In this document: piece after piece, positions 35,301 through 50,300 of the stretch
How the letters are laid out: each line of letters starts with the position of its first letter
Position numbering within the stretch: position 1 is the stretch's first letter
DNA from: Liolophura sinensis
Taxonomy: Eukaryota > Mollusca > Polyplacophora > Chitonida > Chitonidae
Reading direction: 5' to 3'
DNA length: 64,000 nt
Assembly: GCF_032854445.1 (NCBI RefSeq)
Contig: NC_088300.1
Location: 27,757,608-27,821,607, forward strand
Notes under the pieces: generated by a model
What the model was told of the DNA's origin: nothing
The model's input: only the letters and a program-made list of their open reading frames with translations
Database searches by the model: none
Position numbers and translations under genes: made by a program

Positions 35301-38300
35301 TTGGCCACCCATAGTACATTGATAGCTAATCGTCGGTAGCAACTTGCATATCAAAGGAAGTTTTTTTACACCATAGCTCAACATTTGCTCAGCCATTCAC
35401 AGGGTTGCAGTTACCACCCACAGAACATGGATTGCCAGCTGAAGGTCACGATTTGCGTATGAAAGACCTAAATATGTGCATGAAATTTGCCATGATTTAC
35501 ATCTCTATAACACATGAAGTCACTTCTCTGCAATCCTTACTCATACGATAAGTAGTTAAGTAATTAGAGAATATTATTTGACAGTGTCAGTTATTTTTAT
35601 TTTGGTTTAGAGATCAATGCTCCATCAGGCGAGTGCTTTTTAGCTTGCCGTTATGAAGCAAGGCGAGATATTGTGAGTGTGGGGGGGAAAAAGTGGTGTT
35701 GATGTAGGTGTCTGAATAAGCCTGTTTTGTTGGGGTTAGGTGAATAAGGCTTTGTGTTTGGGTCTGATACTCTCACAGTTTTCACATCACCTTGATGAAA
35801 CTTGGTGGGAATGATGAACATGATTTGGACATGTACTCATTTTGATTATAAATTAGGGATGTTTGCATTTTTTTTCAAATTATCAGGTTTTGGGCTTTTA
35901 TCCAAGCCAGTATTATAGCAGGCCAGGGTAAGGTTTTCCGTTTGGGTCAGCTGTTGCCACAGTTTTTACACCACCTTGCTGAAACCTATAGACCTCCTCA
36001 AGTAATTTATTTTAACTAATTAACTGTATTTATTCAAATTATCAGGCTTTGGACTTTGCCATTTTATTTTGGTCAACATGTTTAAATATAGTAGGTCGGG
36101 TGAGAGAGATTGCTTATCTTTGGCAAGTCATCTCGGTGAGCAATTTCAGAAAAAAACAGAAATGGAAATCCACCCTGCATAAACAGAGGTACATTGCATC
36201 ACACATCCTAAGGACTTCTCGCCCACACGTGATGAAAAGTTGTTAAGTATGACGTTAAACCCTGAGCGCTCACTAACTCACTCATTCACTCTAAACATGG
36301 TGTGCACACCAGTGTTCACCCTGTGAGCTCACTATGAGAACACTACCTGTTCAGTATGAATTACCGGCACAGATAGCACAGCTGGTCGAGCGTCCGCATC
36401 AGGAGCAGTGGATCAAGGGTCAATCCTGGGTCGAGTCACACCTAAAACTTTAAAAGAAGAAATGGTAACTTTGTCGCTTTGTTCGGCATGAAGGGGATAG
36501 TGCAACGACTGGTTGACCTGTATCAGTATAATGGCTCGGGTGGGTCGGCTTACTTACCTTTGGTGAGATGTCTCAGTAAAGCAGCACTTGATAAAAGAGC
36601 GGTGGAAATCTGTCCTGCAACAAGGAGGCACATTACATGCACTCTAAGGATTCCTTCGTCGTCATATGACTGAAAAATTGTTAAGTATGACATTAAACCC
36701 CAAGCACTCTCTCAACATGAATTTATATGTCCTGTCAACTTATAAGGCTGCCATTTGAACAAAGCCTGTCGGCTTTCTCATAACCCTTGTTGTTCACAGT
36801 CTGCACCTAATAATTTAGCTATTTTATGCACTGAAAAACGTATTATTCAGAAAAGGCATGTTGTCACCCCAGATACCTGAGGTAAAGTTTGCTTTATGTA
36901 TCTGACCTCATGTGTGATCTGTTTCTAGGGGTGACCAGGACTCCCCTGATACGCCCTACAGTCTATGTCTTCATCCCCTGGGTCAGGACATCCATATCTT
37001 CTCCATCTGTCGTGATCACAAGATACGTATGTGGTCTACCAAGGTACCTAGTGCTACTATATACATGCCATTTGACATTCACAAATAAAAACTCTTTTGT
37101 TTTTTCTTGAATAATTTTGTCTTTTCATGCATTAGTGTGGCAGATTTCGGCTTTGTGTCCGATGTAAACATTTTTGTAAAATTTTTGAAAGACTGTATTT
37201 CATTCTTATATTTCTATATTTTATATTTATATATTGAGAGAGTGGGATACATTTGGAAAACTATTTTGACCAAAATGAGATTGGAATAATGTATATTTGA
37301 CATTATAATCTATTAACCAATCACTGGTTTATTTGTTTATTCCTATGGTTATATCTTCAGAACCAAGAGTGTGTTTCAGTGTGTGACATGTTGGAGTGGA
37401 CAACATACAGCCATCAGTCACAAAAGGCCAGTGTCAGTGGTGAGTGCCCAACCTTTCCTCAAGAGGAGATTTGTTTAAATTCTGTTACATCAGGACATCA
37501 GTCATTAAAAAAAAAAATGGTTGTCTGTGGTGCTTTTTGTGGCTAAGAAAAGGTAGTAAAGACAGGAAGTAAGGAGAAATGAATTTCTGTGCAAGACATC
37601 ATTGCTGACCTACAATAGGGCCATACCAAGTGACCTCCCTACACCCCCATTTAAATGTTGCGAGTCAGAGTAAGCTGTGGTTAGGTGGGACTTCTGAAAA
37701 TGGCCAGTGGTGAGTTTTGACATTAAGGCGATGTAAGCCAATTGAAGATCTAACTTCAAAACAGATATTAAATTATTGAAAAGCCAGGAATAAACATATA
37801 AGTTTTTTATTTATTTATGGTGGGAACGAACAGGGTAGAGCCCCAAGAAAACCTATGGACATCTGCCTGTTGCTGCAGACCTATACTTTTTTTTTCAGCG
37901 ATTCAGTAGAGATTTAAAAATCCCCCGATGAAAATATATGTACTTTACTTTGTAGCAAATGTAGAACTTCAGCAAACTGTGTCAAATAAGTATATTCTAT
38001 CTGGACTGAAAAATATAGACTCTGTTTGATCTGACACTCAGAATGGCTGGTGTCCTGTTGTTCTGCAGTCTGTTGCCTAACACAGAGATGCCACTGTTGT
38101 GACACAGCCTACATACTGCATGGTGCATAGACGTACTTCAGTAGGTGTGATCCCATTTCTCCTAGTTTCACACCTAAAAAAATTATTTCACGTCAAATCA
38201 TAGCTGCTGCCCATGACAAAGGAGGTAATTCAGATGGGGCATATTCTGGCGAGACGTTACGAGTTTATGCTTTTATCCACCAAATAAGTTGCACCAAACT

Positions 38301-41300
38301 GACAAAGCAAATATTATGCACATAATTTGACTGAATTTTGTTATATCGGTTCTAACACCAATTACTGTTTTGATCCCTAGTGTTTAGAATGCCTAGGATC
38401 AAGTTATAAATGTAAATCCCTGTGGTGACCCCTTGTTTTATAAATTTTACTGTTTCAGGGACAGGTCACCAGATCAAGAAGCTAGTTGATCACGAGACTG
38501 GCACCTTCAGACTGGCCATATACTTGGGCTTTAAGGAGCAGCCCATGTTTTGTTTATTAGAGCCTCATATCAAAGATGGCCGATACCACTTGGATCACGT
38601 CTGCTCCATCAGTGCACCAAGTGAAGACCTCATAGACTATCATGTGACACCATCATTGCTGTGGTCTCTCTGGACTGATACTGAAGGAGAAATGATTGCC
38701 AGGGTAGCCTCATTACACAGTGAGCCTGCAAGGGGAGATAACTGGATGCCTGTCTTGTTAGATCCTCCAGCCACAGCTGATATTCTCATCCCTGCTCACA
38801 AGGACCCCAGGGAAGTATACATGGATCTCATCTTCCAGCCAGGACAGTTCAGCACACAGGATATTCAGAAAGCCCTCAATGTGAGTAGGGTTATCATCCA
38901 AATACATGTACCTTTCAAGTTTTATTATTTAGATCCTGACACGTTATGTAATACGGTCAACTGTTGCATTTGCCTTAAAAGGCTGCATGCAAAAAAAAAT
39001 GAACATTCAGAGGAAATTAAAGGTTGTTAAATATTAATTTTGGTACTGAAACTCTCATATTTTCAGTAGGACACCATCCAACCTTTCAAACAAAATTCAA
39101 ATCAGCTTTCTAAGATGAGTTTAACTCTCTGAACTGGGTGAAAATAAGTAACTTCAGTCATATTTGAACTTTCAGGTCAGTTATAGTTACCAATTTGAAT
39201 GATCCCACTAGCAAGACAGTGTTCTGTGTTGCTATCAACTATGTTTCTTTGTGTGATCTGGTGTAAGACACTTTTCTGATTTGCTATCAACTATGTTTCT
39301 TTGTGTGATCTGGTGTAAGACACTGTTTTCTGATTTGTTATCAACTATGTTTCTTTGTGTGATCTGGTGTAAGACACTGTTTTCTGATTTGTTATCAACT
39401 ATGTTCCTTTGTGTGATCTGGTGTAAGACACTGTTTTCTGATTTGTTATCAACTATGTTTCTTGTGTGATCTGGTGTAAAACACTATTCCCATATATATG
39501 TTGTTTCTGTTTGAGAAATTTGATTGTCTTTATTCTCTTGTTTGTCAGATCTACCGTCGAACATTGGATTCCACAGTAACTGATCATCACATTGGCATAC
39601 CTACACTGAAGGAGGAGGTGTCAGCTGCTGTGGAAACAGAGGTGGGACTTTGAAACTATTCAAAATCCCAGAGTTTAAGTGTCACAGTATCTGAGGCCTA
39701 TCCATTTTTGACTTGACGTCAGTTTACTGCAAGATGGAGAAGATCATTGCACTGTATTATGTAGTGGTGAATATTGAAATATTGGTCATCCAAAACTGAT
39801 AAAGGTTTTAATGGACGGGCAGGTAGAAAATCCAAGTGGATCTCTCTGTGTTTTATTACCTGTTAAGAATCATGAATGAGGCTGGATTCTACTTATTCTT
39901 GTGTAATGATAATGAGTCAGTCTGTATTACACATTCTTGGCTACGGCACGAAACACTAATCAAATAAATATATAGGAAAATAGTTTGTATTATATACTCC
40001 TTTCCTTTCTACGTAGTTTTCCAAAGTTTTTGTGTTTTTATGATTTCAGATCCAGACTGTGGCAGGGGAGTATGAGCTTCCAGAGGAAGAGTACTATCAG
40101 CTACAGTTAGAACAGTGGGCCAAGTTCTACTCCTGCTGCATTCAGTATCATGAGGTATGGGGGTTTTCTGTTTACAATCACATTTGTTGCGGCGGCGTCT
40201 TCTGTGAACATATTTACCAGATGTATCTGAAAAAGAACAAGAAATCTGATTCAGTTGATTGCTGCAGGAATGACTCTAATCTGTTATACTATAAATTCAT
40301 AGTCATTATTAAGCTCTTTACAGTAAATTATTGTTTTAATAAAACACTATAATAAAAGCATTATCCATGCTCTCTGCTTTGTATTCAGGTGGGGACAAAG
40401 AGCAAGGGGATATTTGCTGACAGTAACACGGGCATGGTGGGAATTATCAGGAAGGTAAGTTTAACTTGTGATCTCTGCACAATTACAATAGTAGTATAAC
40501 CTGTACATAACTATCCTTATTATACACCTAAGTGTTGAGCGCCTACTATATTATGTAGTAAACACAACTGTCCAATATTTTTTAATATATTGGACAGTTG
40601 TAACTGTGACGTCACACGTACGGACTACTTTTTGTTTGTCAACAAGCAGACAACACAACAAGCACGGCTGCTGATCAGTCAGATTCTGACCTTTTGATCT
40701 CAGCGACGCTGAAATTTGCATGCTACTTGATCCATTTGAGCTATACATGTACCTCACACCAATTCCCGAATGTCGCCTCAAACCTGATGCAGCTGTGTGG
40801 TATTACTCCACTCCAATGAGAGAGCATCATTTGGAAGAGCTAATGAAGAGGGCAGCCGAGGCTGCTGGACTGAAAGGCCGGAAAACTAATCACTCGGTCC
40901 AAAAAACAACCGTCCAAGCCCTTGTAAAATCTGGTGTCGCTCCTCATAAAATTATACAGGTCACCGGACACAAGTACCTTCCTAGCATCCAGGAGTATGA
41001 TTCTAAATTAGATCACGTAGAGCAGAAGCAAATGTCAAGTTTAATTCAGGGCAATCGTGCCTTCAGTCAACCATCTCCCGCGCTTCCACTCCCTGGCCAG
41101 TCAGCTCGAGTCCACACAAACGAGGTTTTCAGGACTCCGATGCCATCAACTTCCGCACAGAATCCCAAGGATAATCAGCTAACTTTGTCAGCAAACTCTA
41201 CTTATCTTTCGTCCTCATCCTGTAAAGATTACACTGTTTGGTGGCGCAGTTTTCAATAACTGCACTTTTAATTTTCACTGAAACGTCTGCATTCCTTTTC

Positions 41301-44300
41301 TTTACACTTCAGTTTGTAAAATACCACTTCGGCCACGTGCGCCTGACCCAGTTTTCCGTCAGCCAATGAAAGTGCTCCATTCAATATTCCATATTCATCT
41401 GCAACCGGCTATCTGCTATTGTTACGCGATATGAAATAAATAGCACGGTTTTACCCAGTTTGTTTAGCGTTCGAGTTTATTTACTTATGTTTTTGACAAG
41501 TGGGTGTATAATAAATAGGTTAATATAAAATAGGTTGGGTGTATAAAAAACTCGTCCTGGGCGCCGGAAAGGGACTCGTCCATACAGGACCATACAATCC
41601 AATAACATATAAATATAGTTATGTCCATATAGTTAACTATCCATATAGTTATGTGGTAATAGTATTATCATTGTTTGACATGGTTAGGATTGCAGCGGCA
41701 CTTTCAGGATTCAGAATCGTGATTATACCATACGGTGCAATACCAAGAGAGTCCCCACATTAGAATAACTCATAACTAATGTAAGCAAAATCAGCAAATT
41801 GTTTGGATCAGGTTCTTTTGTTTCAGCTTTTTGTCAAGAAATTTGCTGGCAAGCAATAAAAAGCTAATTGGGTATTGGCGTCGAATTACTCAGTTGTTGG
41901 CATCCAATTAAAATGAAATATAATATTAAATATTGTATTAAAAAGATATAATATTAGCATGTAAGACAAGCTATAGCTGTAATAAACATTTTTAGCTCGC
42001 CTGTTCAAAGTAAGGCGAGGTAGTGTGAGAAGAGAGAAAAGTGGCTTTGTTGGTGTCAGGTTAAGCTGTTTTGTTTTTTTTTAACTCCTGTATAATGGGC
42101 TCTCATACATGGTTTGACGGTTAAGCTTTTTCTTTTAGCCCTTGTACATGTGTAATGGGCTTGCATTCATTCATTGAAAGTTAGGTTTTTTTGTTTAACT
42201 CTAGTCTAAGGTAAGGTGTGTAAATGCACATACTTGGATGGAATGTTAAACTTTTTTTTAGCTCTTGTATGTTGGGCTATCACACATGGATTGAAGGTTA
42301 AGTGTTTTTTTTAGCTCCTGTATAATGGCAATTATATGTGGATCTACAACATACACTGATGAAAAGTTATGTTTTGTTTGTGTATTTTTTATATTTCTTT
42401 TCACCTGTGTACATTTAAAAAGGGCCTACTGATAGAACGTTGAACTGTTTTATTGGTTTTGATTTTATAGACTTTTTGAATGTTTTTTTTTTAATGATTT
42501 TAATTGAGATACCTTGAATTCAAAAATTTACCAGTTATATAAACTTCTGTTTGTTTTCTGTAGTAAACACGTTCTCTAGAAATTAAGCCCCCATGTAGGG
42601 CAACAATTTCTTGCATGCAAGATTTCTGTGACTTTATTGCTCTTAAGATTTATAGACTTTGCCAGATTTACCATTTCTGTAATCAAGAAAAGTTTCAGTT
42701 CAGCTTTTTGTCTCTCTAGCTACTTTACTAGATTTGTAGATTGACTGAATTTACCTTGGTGTATACCAGTTTATCTGCGATTAGCTGCGATGACCACCCT
42801 TTGTACATGGATGGCCAATTATGGGAAACAATTTGCATATTTGCATAAGACTCCAGCGAGCTGGTACTCAAACACCCCACAGTGAAGTTTTTTTACTTCC
42901 ATAGCCAAACATTTGCTCAGCCAATCACAGCGCTGGAATTGTTCACAGATTACCGCATGTATTTCACAATTTGCACATCAAAGACCACTACCTCAATTTT
43001 GTGCAAGAACTCCCCACAATGATGCCTTTACCACCACAAGACTGTACAACTTTTATCTCTATTCTTATTCCATTGTCTTGTTGACTGCTATAGCAGGCAA
43101 GCTGGTGGGATTCTCTGAATGCCATGTTCTGACGTGGCACAGCGTGGCACAGTACATGCCTGAGGTCTTTTGATGATGTTATATATATACAAAATTATTC
43201 AACGGATAATGTGCATTAATACTTGTTTTTTAAGTGAATGTTTGATACTTCTGTCAGGGTGGGTTGACCTACATCCGACCATGTGACCCAGTAGAGCAGG
43301 TGTCTCTTGTCCCCACGGAGCAGATTTCACCCACCTACCTGGCTGACATGCAGATATTTGGGGAAGGTAAGAGTTAACGGATAACCCATGATAAATAAAT
43401 ATGCAATTCTGAATCCTAACACACAGGTAACAGAATCAGTTTGTGTAAAACAGCAGCAGCAATTGTAGCTAACTCTAATTATTGAAATTCTCATCTTGGT
43501 TACTTTATGTTGTCATATATATTGTGAATCTCAGTAATCGAAGCTGTATTCTTTACTACTGTACTTGCATCGTGTGATTTTTCAGCTGAACAAGGTAACC
43601 TGGTTTAAGGGAAATTAGCCAATTCATTTGGATAATCTTGGATAACCCTGGCGAGAAACCGACAACTTGTACAACTTGTACATTTGACTGCCATGTAAAT
43701 CTCGCAACACCCAGGTTGCAGCGAGAAAAATGCATGGAACTTAAAATCAGGAGGTATCTGGTTTACCCTTACACATCAAGTTTCCTCCACTCTTGAAGCT
43801 GACTGTTGTCAGAAAAAACGAGCAAAAAAATTCTTAAACAATGTATTAAGCACCAATCAGTCAGTCCATCAATCATTTATATGTATTGGTGTTCTATTTC
43901 TGTGCCTTAAGACTCTTTTGTCTTCTCTGCAGATATTGTCCTATGTGAGGATATCATTCACTTGTTAGAGTGCCTCAATCTGATTGGCCATCACCTGTCA
44001 GATGACCTGGCTGCGACCTTTGACCAGGAACTCTATCAGCTGCGACCTCCAGATATGATTGCCCACCAGTTGCTGGATGAGATCCTCTCTCTGCCAATGT
44101 TTGTATTTTTGTAATCCTGTCCTGTATCAGCCTTGATGGAGTGATGTTTCTGCATTTTCCATGTCACATGTTTTTTTTCTTGAAGAGTATAGACTCTGTG
44201 ATTTTTTCATCTTCAAGAATACATTAAATAAATGTGTCTTAAGTGTAATTTGGAGTGTTTTTGTTATAAAATATTTCAGAACACTACAAGGAATTCGGTT

Positions 44301-47300
44301 TTCCCCACATAAGTATATGTTAGAATAGTTTATCATCATTAATTCATTTGTATTTCATGATACTTCTATTTCCCCTTCTCACAGACAACAAGACAACACA
44401 GAGCTCAGCAAGCAGCTGGAGTATCACCTGCAGTGTATTAAAAAGCTCCACAACACTCTGCACACTTTTCAGATTTTGCTTGACCTTACCAGAGGTCAAG
44501 GGGAGGACTTTGGAATTGAAGACTCCAGTAAGTTTAACTTATCACTGACTACAGTCAACTTTTGGGGTTATGGATTATTTGATAAATTTACACTATTGTT
44601 AGCAGAGAATGACTTAAAATAATGCTCTCCCTCTCTCTCTCTCATGTACATACCATCCGTTTGTCAAACTTAAAGCCATCCAAGGAGATGAAGTGCTAGA
44701 CAGAAAATCTTCAGGATACCTTGGTTGCTTAACCTTGTTGTGGTGAACTGATCACATAATGCTGTGGGCCCAAAGCACATTATACAAAATTTCTTCTTTA
44801 TGTTAGACTGGATATTCATCCTCATTTAGAAATGCAATCTTGCAGGTTGCATCTTAATTTAGACAAGCGAGAGGGCTTCCAAGGGGGATAACTGTCAGAG
44901 ATGCTTTCCTTGTAAATGAAAGACTTATGGTTTTAAATAGGGAGAAAAACTATTCTTGAGTGCAGTGTTAAACCCCAATAAAATAGATAAATAAATAAAT
45001 AGATATATAGACAGCCATCCTGTAACAATTTGACCTGAGCCTGTGTATTTGTATTTACTTGTCCAGGTTTGGATGCCACCAGTCAGTTGACGTGTGGTCA
45101 TCTGTTTGCCAGCTCCTTGGCCACAGGTGTTCTCTCTGTATACCTGCGTCAGATGACAGAAACACGCCTCTCTGTCGCTAGAGATCTCCTCCTCTTGCAG
45201 CTTTTCATTCTGAGACTCAAAGAAAAGGTTTGTGTGATAAAATGCCAGAAGACAGCGCTTGTGAATCACCAGGTTATACACGTTCCTGTAGATTATCCCA
45301 AGGATGTCTGGTTTTGTTTTTTTTTTAATGATTAATGATTCTTCATGAGTTGTTGTGGGGTTTTTTTTTCCATACACAAAAAACAGCTATTTCACTTACT
45401 TCATATACAGACAATTATCTATAATTTCATGGAATTTTTCATGCTTTATGTGATTCATATATAAACATAATGACAACATTTCATGTGATTTTTGGCATTG
45501 TTTGATTAGTTAGTGAAAACTTCCATGAAAATTAGAAGTGTCCGACTGTTAGTGTACATGGGATTGTAGAAACAGACCTGGATGAAATAGGTACTTTTTT
45601 GATATTTTCAGGCAGGATTTTCTCCTGAGACAGCCGAATCCGTACAGTCAGATTCCATCCCAAAGACCTGCATCCTAATCAGGTCCTACTTTATCCTACA
45701 GTGGCTGACACACACAGTTATCTCCCCTACTGCTCCGAATTCTCTGTGAGTAAAACGTCATGTGACCAACATTGGCATTTAAACAGTTAAAAATGCCTTG
45801 GTGTTTGTTTTAATATGCTAATATGTTTGTGTACTGTAGATATGGTGTGTAGGCCTGACCTTCATCGCGGACTCTCCCTTCCACAAGAAGACACAACATA
45901 TATACATACACCTAATAACTTTTCATCGTCAAATTGTTAAGTACAATGTTAAACCCCAAGCATTCATTCATTCATTCCCTGGTTCCCTACATGGGAAGAT
46001 CTGCCAGCGGATGGGCGTGCGCTTTCCTTGGTCTCTGCCTTGGTTCCTTGGTCTTCCTCCCACCAAAATGCTGGCATTAGTCGTAGGAGTGAAATATTCT
46101 TGACTATAGTGTGAAAACAGCATTTTAATAAATAAAGTAGTTCTGATACTTATGATTTGTAGAGATATATTTGTGGGAACAAGAACTTCATAAGCTATGC
46201 TATTAATAACAGATGTCATCGTCAAAGTCATTTATGCTTTTGGTTGTGTAGGACACATTTTAAATGTTAAGACTTTTTTCTTCAATATTAACTAACTCCA
46301 GTGTGTATTTCTAGTGTTAAAAAATTGTGCTTTTACAAGCAGCAAGACGTGAAAAATCAAGCTTAAATTTGCAATAGTTACAACATTCCACAAAAAGTCC
46401 ATGTTGTGTTGTACTCGAGCACCTCTTGATCAACTGATTGGCTGGTGGTGAAAGGCAGGATACCAAAAGTTACTAACGTACAGACACAATGTGTCACTTA
46501 CAGAGCTGTTAGTTGCAGTTAATATCAGATTTGTCTTTGTGTTATCGCCACTTAATGGTAAAAAAGTACCGTGTGTGTAAAAGCTGTGGGTGAAGGTACG
46601 GGCACTCATGCTGGATCCTGCCCACATACGGCCCTAGCACAGGCTGATACATGACCTGCTCTATAGTGCAGGTCCAACCATATCACACAGTCTGCTCAAT
46701 AAATAATGCTTCATATATTTATATTAGATGTTAACTAGAATGCATAGGTAACAGTAGTAAATCAAACACATTTTGATAACAGCCATATGATGACAGTTGA
46801 ATTGCAAATATGGTGAGGGTTTTTTAAACCACTTACTTTAAAAGCAGGAGTCATTGAATTACTAAAGCTTAGTAACTTTATTAAGTGTAAGTTTATGTTG
46901 TATTTACATCTAAAAATTTTTTTAGATTTGACATAAAAAGTATGTTGTTTGTCTATGATGCTCATACAAAGTGATTTGTGAATTGGTGTAATTTCAGGGA
47001 GTTCAATATGAGACAGTTGGCAGCATTAGACATCAACGACACTGCCGGTGTGACAGTTATCCAGCAATCAGGTAACCATGGTTACTGTACATTTTCATCC
47101 TTTTCAAACACTAAAGCACTTTTTACAGTGGAATGTACCCATATAATTATTATGAAAATGATGCTAAAATGATTTGTTTGTGTCATTAAATGTGCAAGCG
47201 TCATAAAATTATTTCTCTACATCCCCTATTCTCCCAGAATATTTCAAAGTATGGGTTGCAGAGGCCATTGAAAAGATTGAAGAATTAGGGCATATAACAT

Positions 47301-50300
47301 TGCTATTAATGCCAGAGACAAATTTCTGGTGATCTGTCATCTGTGGTAAAGCTATGTTTCACTGCATAATTTAGTGTGTAATATTTTTCACCGTACATAT
47401 TTACGCTCTTTCATGCGTTCTATTTTCAGGCCATCAGAATATGACTTTGGCTGACCTGTTTATTCAGGGCATAGGGGGCTCCAATGCCCGCATATTACTG
47501 GCCCAGAATAGCTTCCTGGATGAGGATCCATGTAGAACATGGTCACAAACACTCCAGCCTCTGGTCACCATCCTGGCCCAGCTTCTGTATCCTTTCTGTC
47601 ATAGTGGAAAAATGTCCAATTTTTTCTGCACGGAGGATGACTGATTATGGCTCTACATCACATTGTCAAAAATCACTTTTCATACGTGTACCTTGAAGGA
47701 TGCAGCAATTGTCTTGGAACAGGGTTCTCTGCCACATTTGGGGAAAAATAGTAGTCGAGAGAAAAGATGCTAGAACTTAAATTATACACTTTGCCTGGGT
47801 TTTCTCTAGGTATGCAAACATTTCTCATTGATGTGTAAGAAAATAGGTGTAAATGGTCTGTGAACATAGTTTGAGGTATTGTCTTTCTGCTTTAATGGTG
47901 ATTTTTGTGAAAAATATTGTTTGAGGGAAAGTGACCTGTTACAGGCCTAAAAATAAAGGTAGCAAAATATTCTCTCAGGGGTGTACATGCACTTTTTTTA
48001 CCTGGATAATAGTAATAACTAAGACACATTCTGTTATGACTACCTGTATCCCACCTGTAAAGCTAGAATACTGCTCATTTCCCCTGTATTTGCATCACTG
48101 TTCATCGCCCCCTTGACTGGACTCAGCTGGCCCTACAGTATCAACTTCCTGTTCCCAGAGTTTCTGATGGGTCAATGTCAGTATCTACATCTTCAGGAGT
48201 ACATCCGTCTGCTGGCTGGCTGGTGTGAGTGGAACGAAGCCTCCAGAAAGTTCCTGCTAGGACAGTGTTATCTCAACTTTAAGTAAGAGCCAATACACCT
48301 GAATGACATGTGTAACAAGCAAACAGTAAACATAACTACTGCTTTGCCTCAAAACATACTCAGCCATCACTGTAAAGTGGACATTTGATATAACATATAT
48401 TAAAGCTTAAGGGGTGAACTTTACCCATTGATCTTTTCATTTTATGGGTTTTCAAGTTTTGCAGTGCTTGTAGTCAGGTGCGAAATACTGTTATAATGTC
48501 ACATCTCTTGATTGTGTCTTTCAAACCATTCATACGTTTTAATTACCTAGGCCATGTATGGGATCATGTCACATGATTTTTTTATTTACATACATTAAAC
48601 ATTAACATTGTAAGTTTTGAGGATTAAACTAAAACCTTTGTCATGTGAATGCTTCAAGTTTAAAGCTTTTTCTGTTTCTTAGTGAGCCCTACAAAGCTGT
48701 GGATTCATTTATTGATGGTGAGAAAGGAGTCGCTGGGGATGAATTTCTCCTGTCCAAATTGCTACAGACCGATGAAACAGACATCCACAAGCTCGAAGTC
48801 CTCTATTATCTCAAGGTACTGTTACATTTGTTTGAAATGTTCCGCACTCATGTGCCTGATCAGATATATTCTAGCCTTCTAAAAGGGGAAACAAAAAATA
48901 ACACCATCATCAGTGGTTGATTTTTTAAAAAAAAATTTGAAAGTGTTTTCACATTGTGATAAAACTACAGCAGTTAAGTTATTAACTAATCGTATTTGAG
49001 AGAAATGTGTCCTGTTACATCTGTCAGTGTATTTTCACTTTTACCCATTCTTAGGTGATCATTTTTACCCATTCTTAGGTGATCAAGTTGTACGAGCAGT
49101 TTTGTATTCCGGATTTGATCGTGACTCTTGCCGACACAGCTATCAGTAAAGCAGATGATGACGACCCAAATCTGGTAACGTTTCTCACCTGTCACTTGAA
49201 ATCTTAACAAAGTACATGTAGCTAAGGCTTAAAATTCCTACGCCGCACGCATCTCCAGAAAATTTTTCAGTATTGTAGTAAGCAACGATCAAATTGATAA
49301 GAAATAAACAAACATCTTATGAGGTTTCACTTTGTCAAAACACGTTTTTTAGGCCCAAAGCAATGATTAGTATTAAGGCGTAGTTAATTGAGGTTGGTTA
49401 TTGTTGTGTCAATCCCAGTTCGTGTTTATCATTGTGAAGACATAAACATGTGGCAACAAGCTCAGAATTAACTACATTTTGATTAGCCTGTGGTGATGTA
49501 TTAGAGGCCATTTTTCCTGGGTAAGTTGATGAAATGAGAGTGAACTGGTATTGTGCTTTGCTGATCCTTCAGTGGCAGACAGGAAATCCCATGCTGGGTA
49601 GGGTGGGATGGGGTGGGTTGAGGGATAATCTACTAAGGACAAGAGCTGTCTTCTTGTAGAGGTCCTTTTATGAAACATGTACATACAAGCGAAGTACATG
49701 CTCTTACCAGAACTTCTCATCGAACATCATTCAGTCAATTTTTGAATAATGATAAACAAAATGGCTTCCCTAGATAAAATCATGCATCATTTCAATCTTG
49801 GCTAACTTAGTCATTCATGAAAATGTTAACAAAAGCTTTTTAATTAACTCAAGGAACTCGTGTCTTTATCATAATTCCACATTACCACTTTAACATATTG
49901 TAAACATACATATTAATTTTTTCCATACAAGTTATAGAAGTGACAAAATGCGAAAGCTTGGAAGTTGGAAAAGTTTAAGGATGCACAAAAAGTGTAGTTG
50001 TTGATAAAGAGGTATATTCAGTGTGTATATTTCTATTTGGGGGTGAGTTGTGTATGGGGAATTCATTTCATCCTGCATAATACCTACAATTCCTATTCTG
50101 TCTGTAGTTTTGTAAATTAAATAATACCTGGCAAAGGCAGGTTCTTTGCTTGGATCACTCCAGTTTCCTGCACCCACAAACCTGACTGCTGTCATCAGGG
50201 GAATATTCTTCAGCACAGTTATTTAACACCAGGCCAAGAAAAATAAAAAAAAAGATAAAGAACACCCTGAGAGGACAAATACTGACACTCATGAGCTAGT

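Larger units (their letters stand above)
33853..36928 (+). other. NUP160 introns 4 and 5: repeat-rich
   Basis: Intron 4 (33853-35024) has only short ORFs. In intron 5, about 35340-35530 shares AGTTTTTTTACACCATAGCT and CATTTGCTCAGCCA-TCACAG with 42880-42935 in intron 11. About 35637-35690 (TAGCTTGCCGTTATGAAGCAAGGCGAG) resembles 41995-42020. A diverged dispersed repeat thus occurs in at least two introns. Two SINE family B copies follow. Confidence 0.55.

Noticed and set aside
45069-45335. 88-codon ORF as a separate gene
   Set aside because: Its first part is NUP160 exon 15 in frame; the rest is intron read-through.
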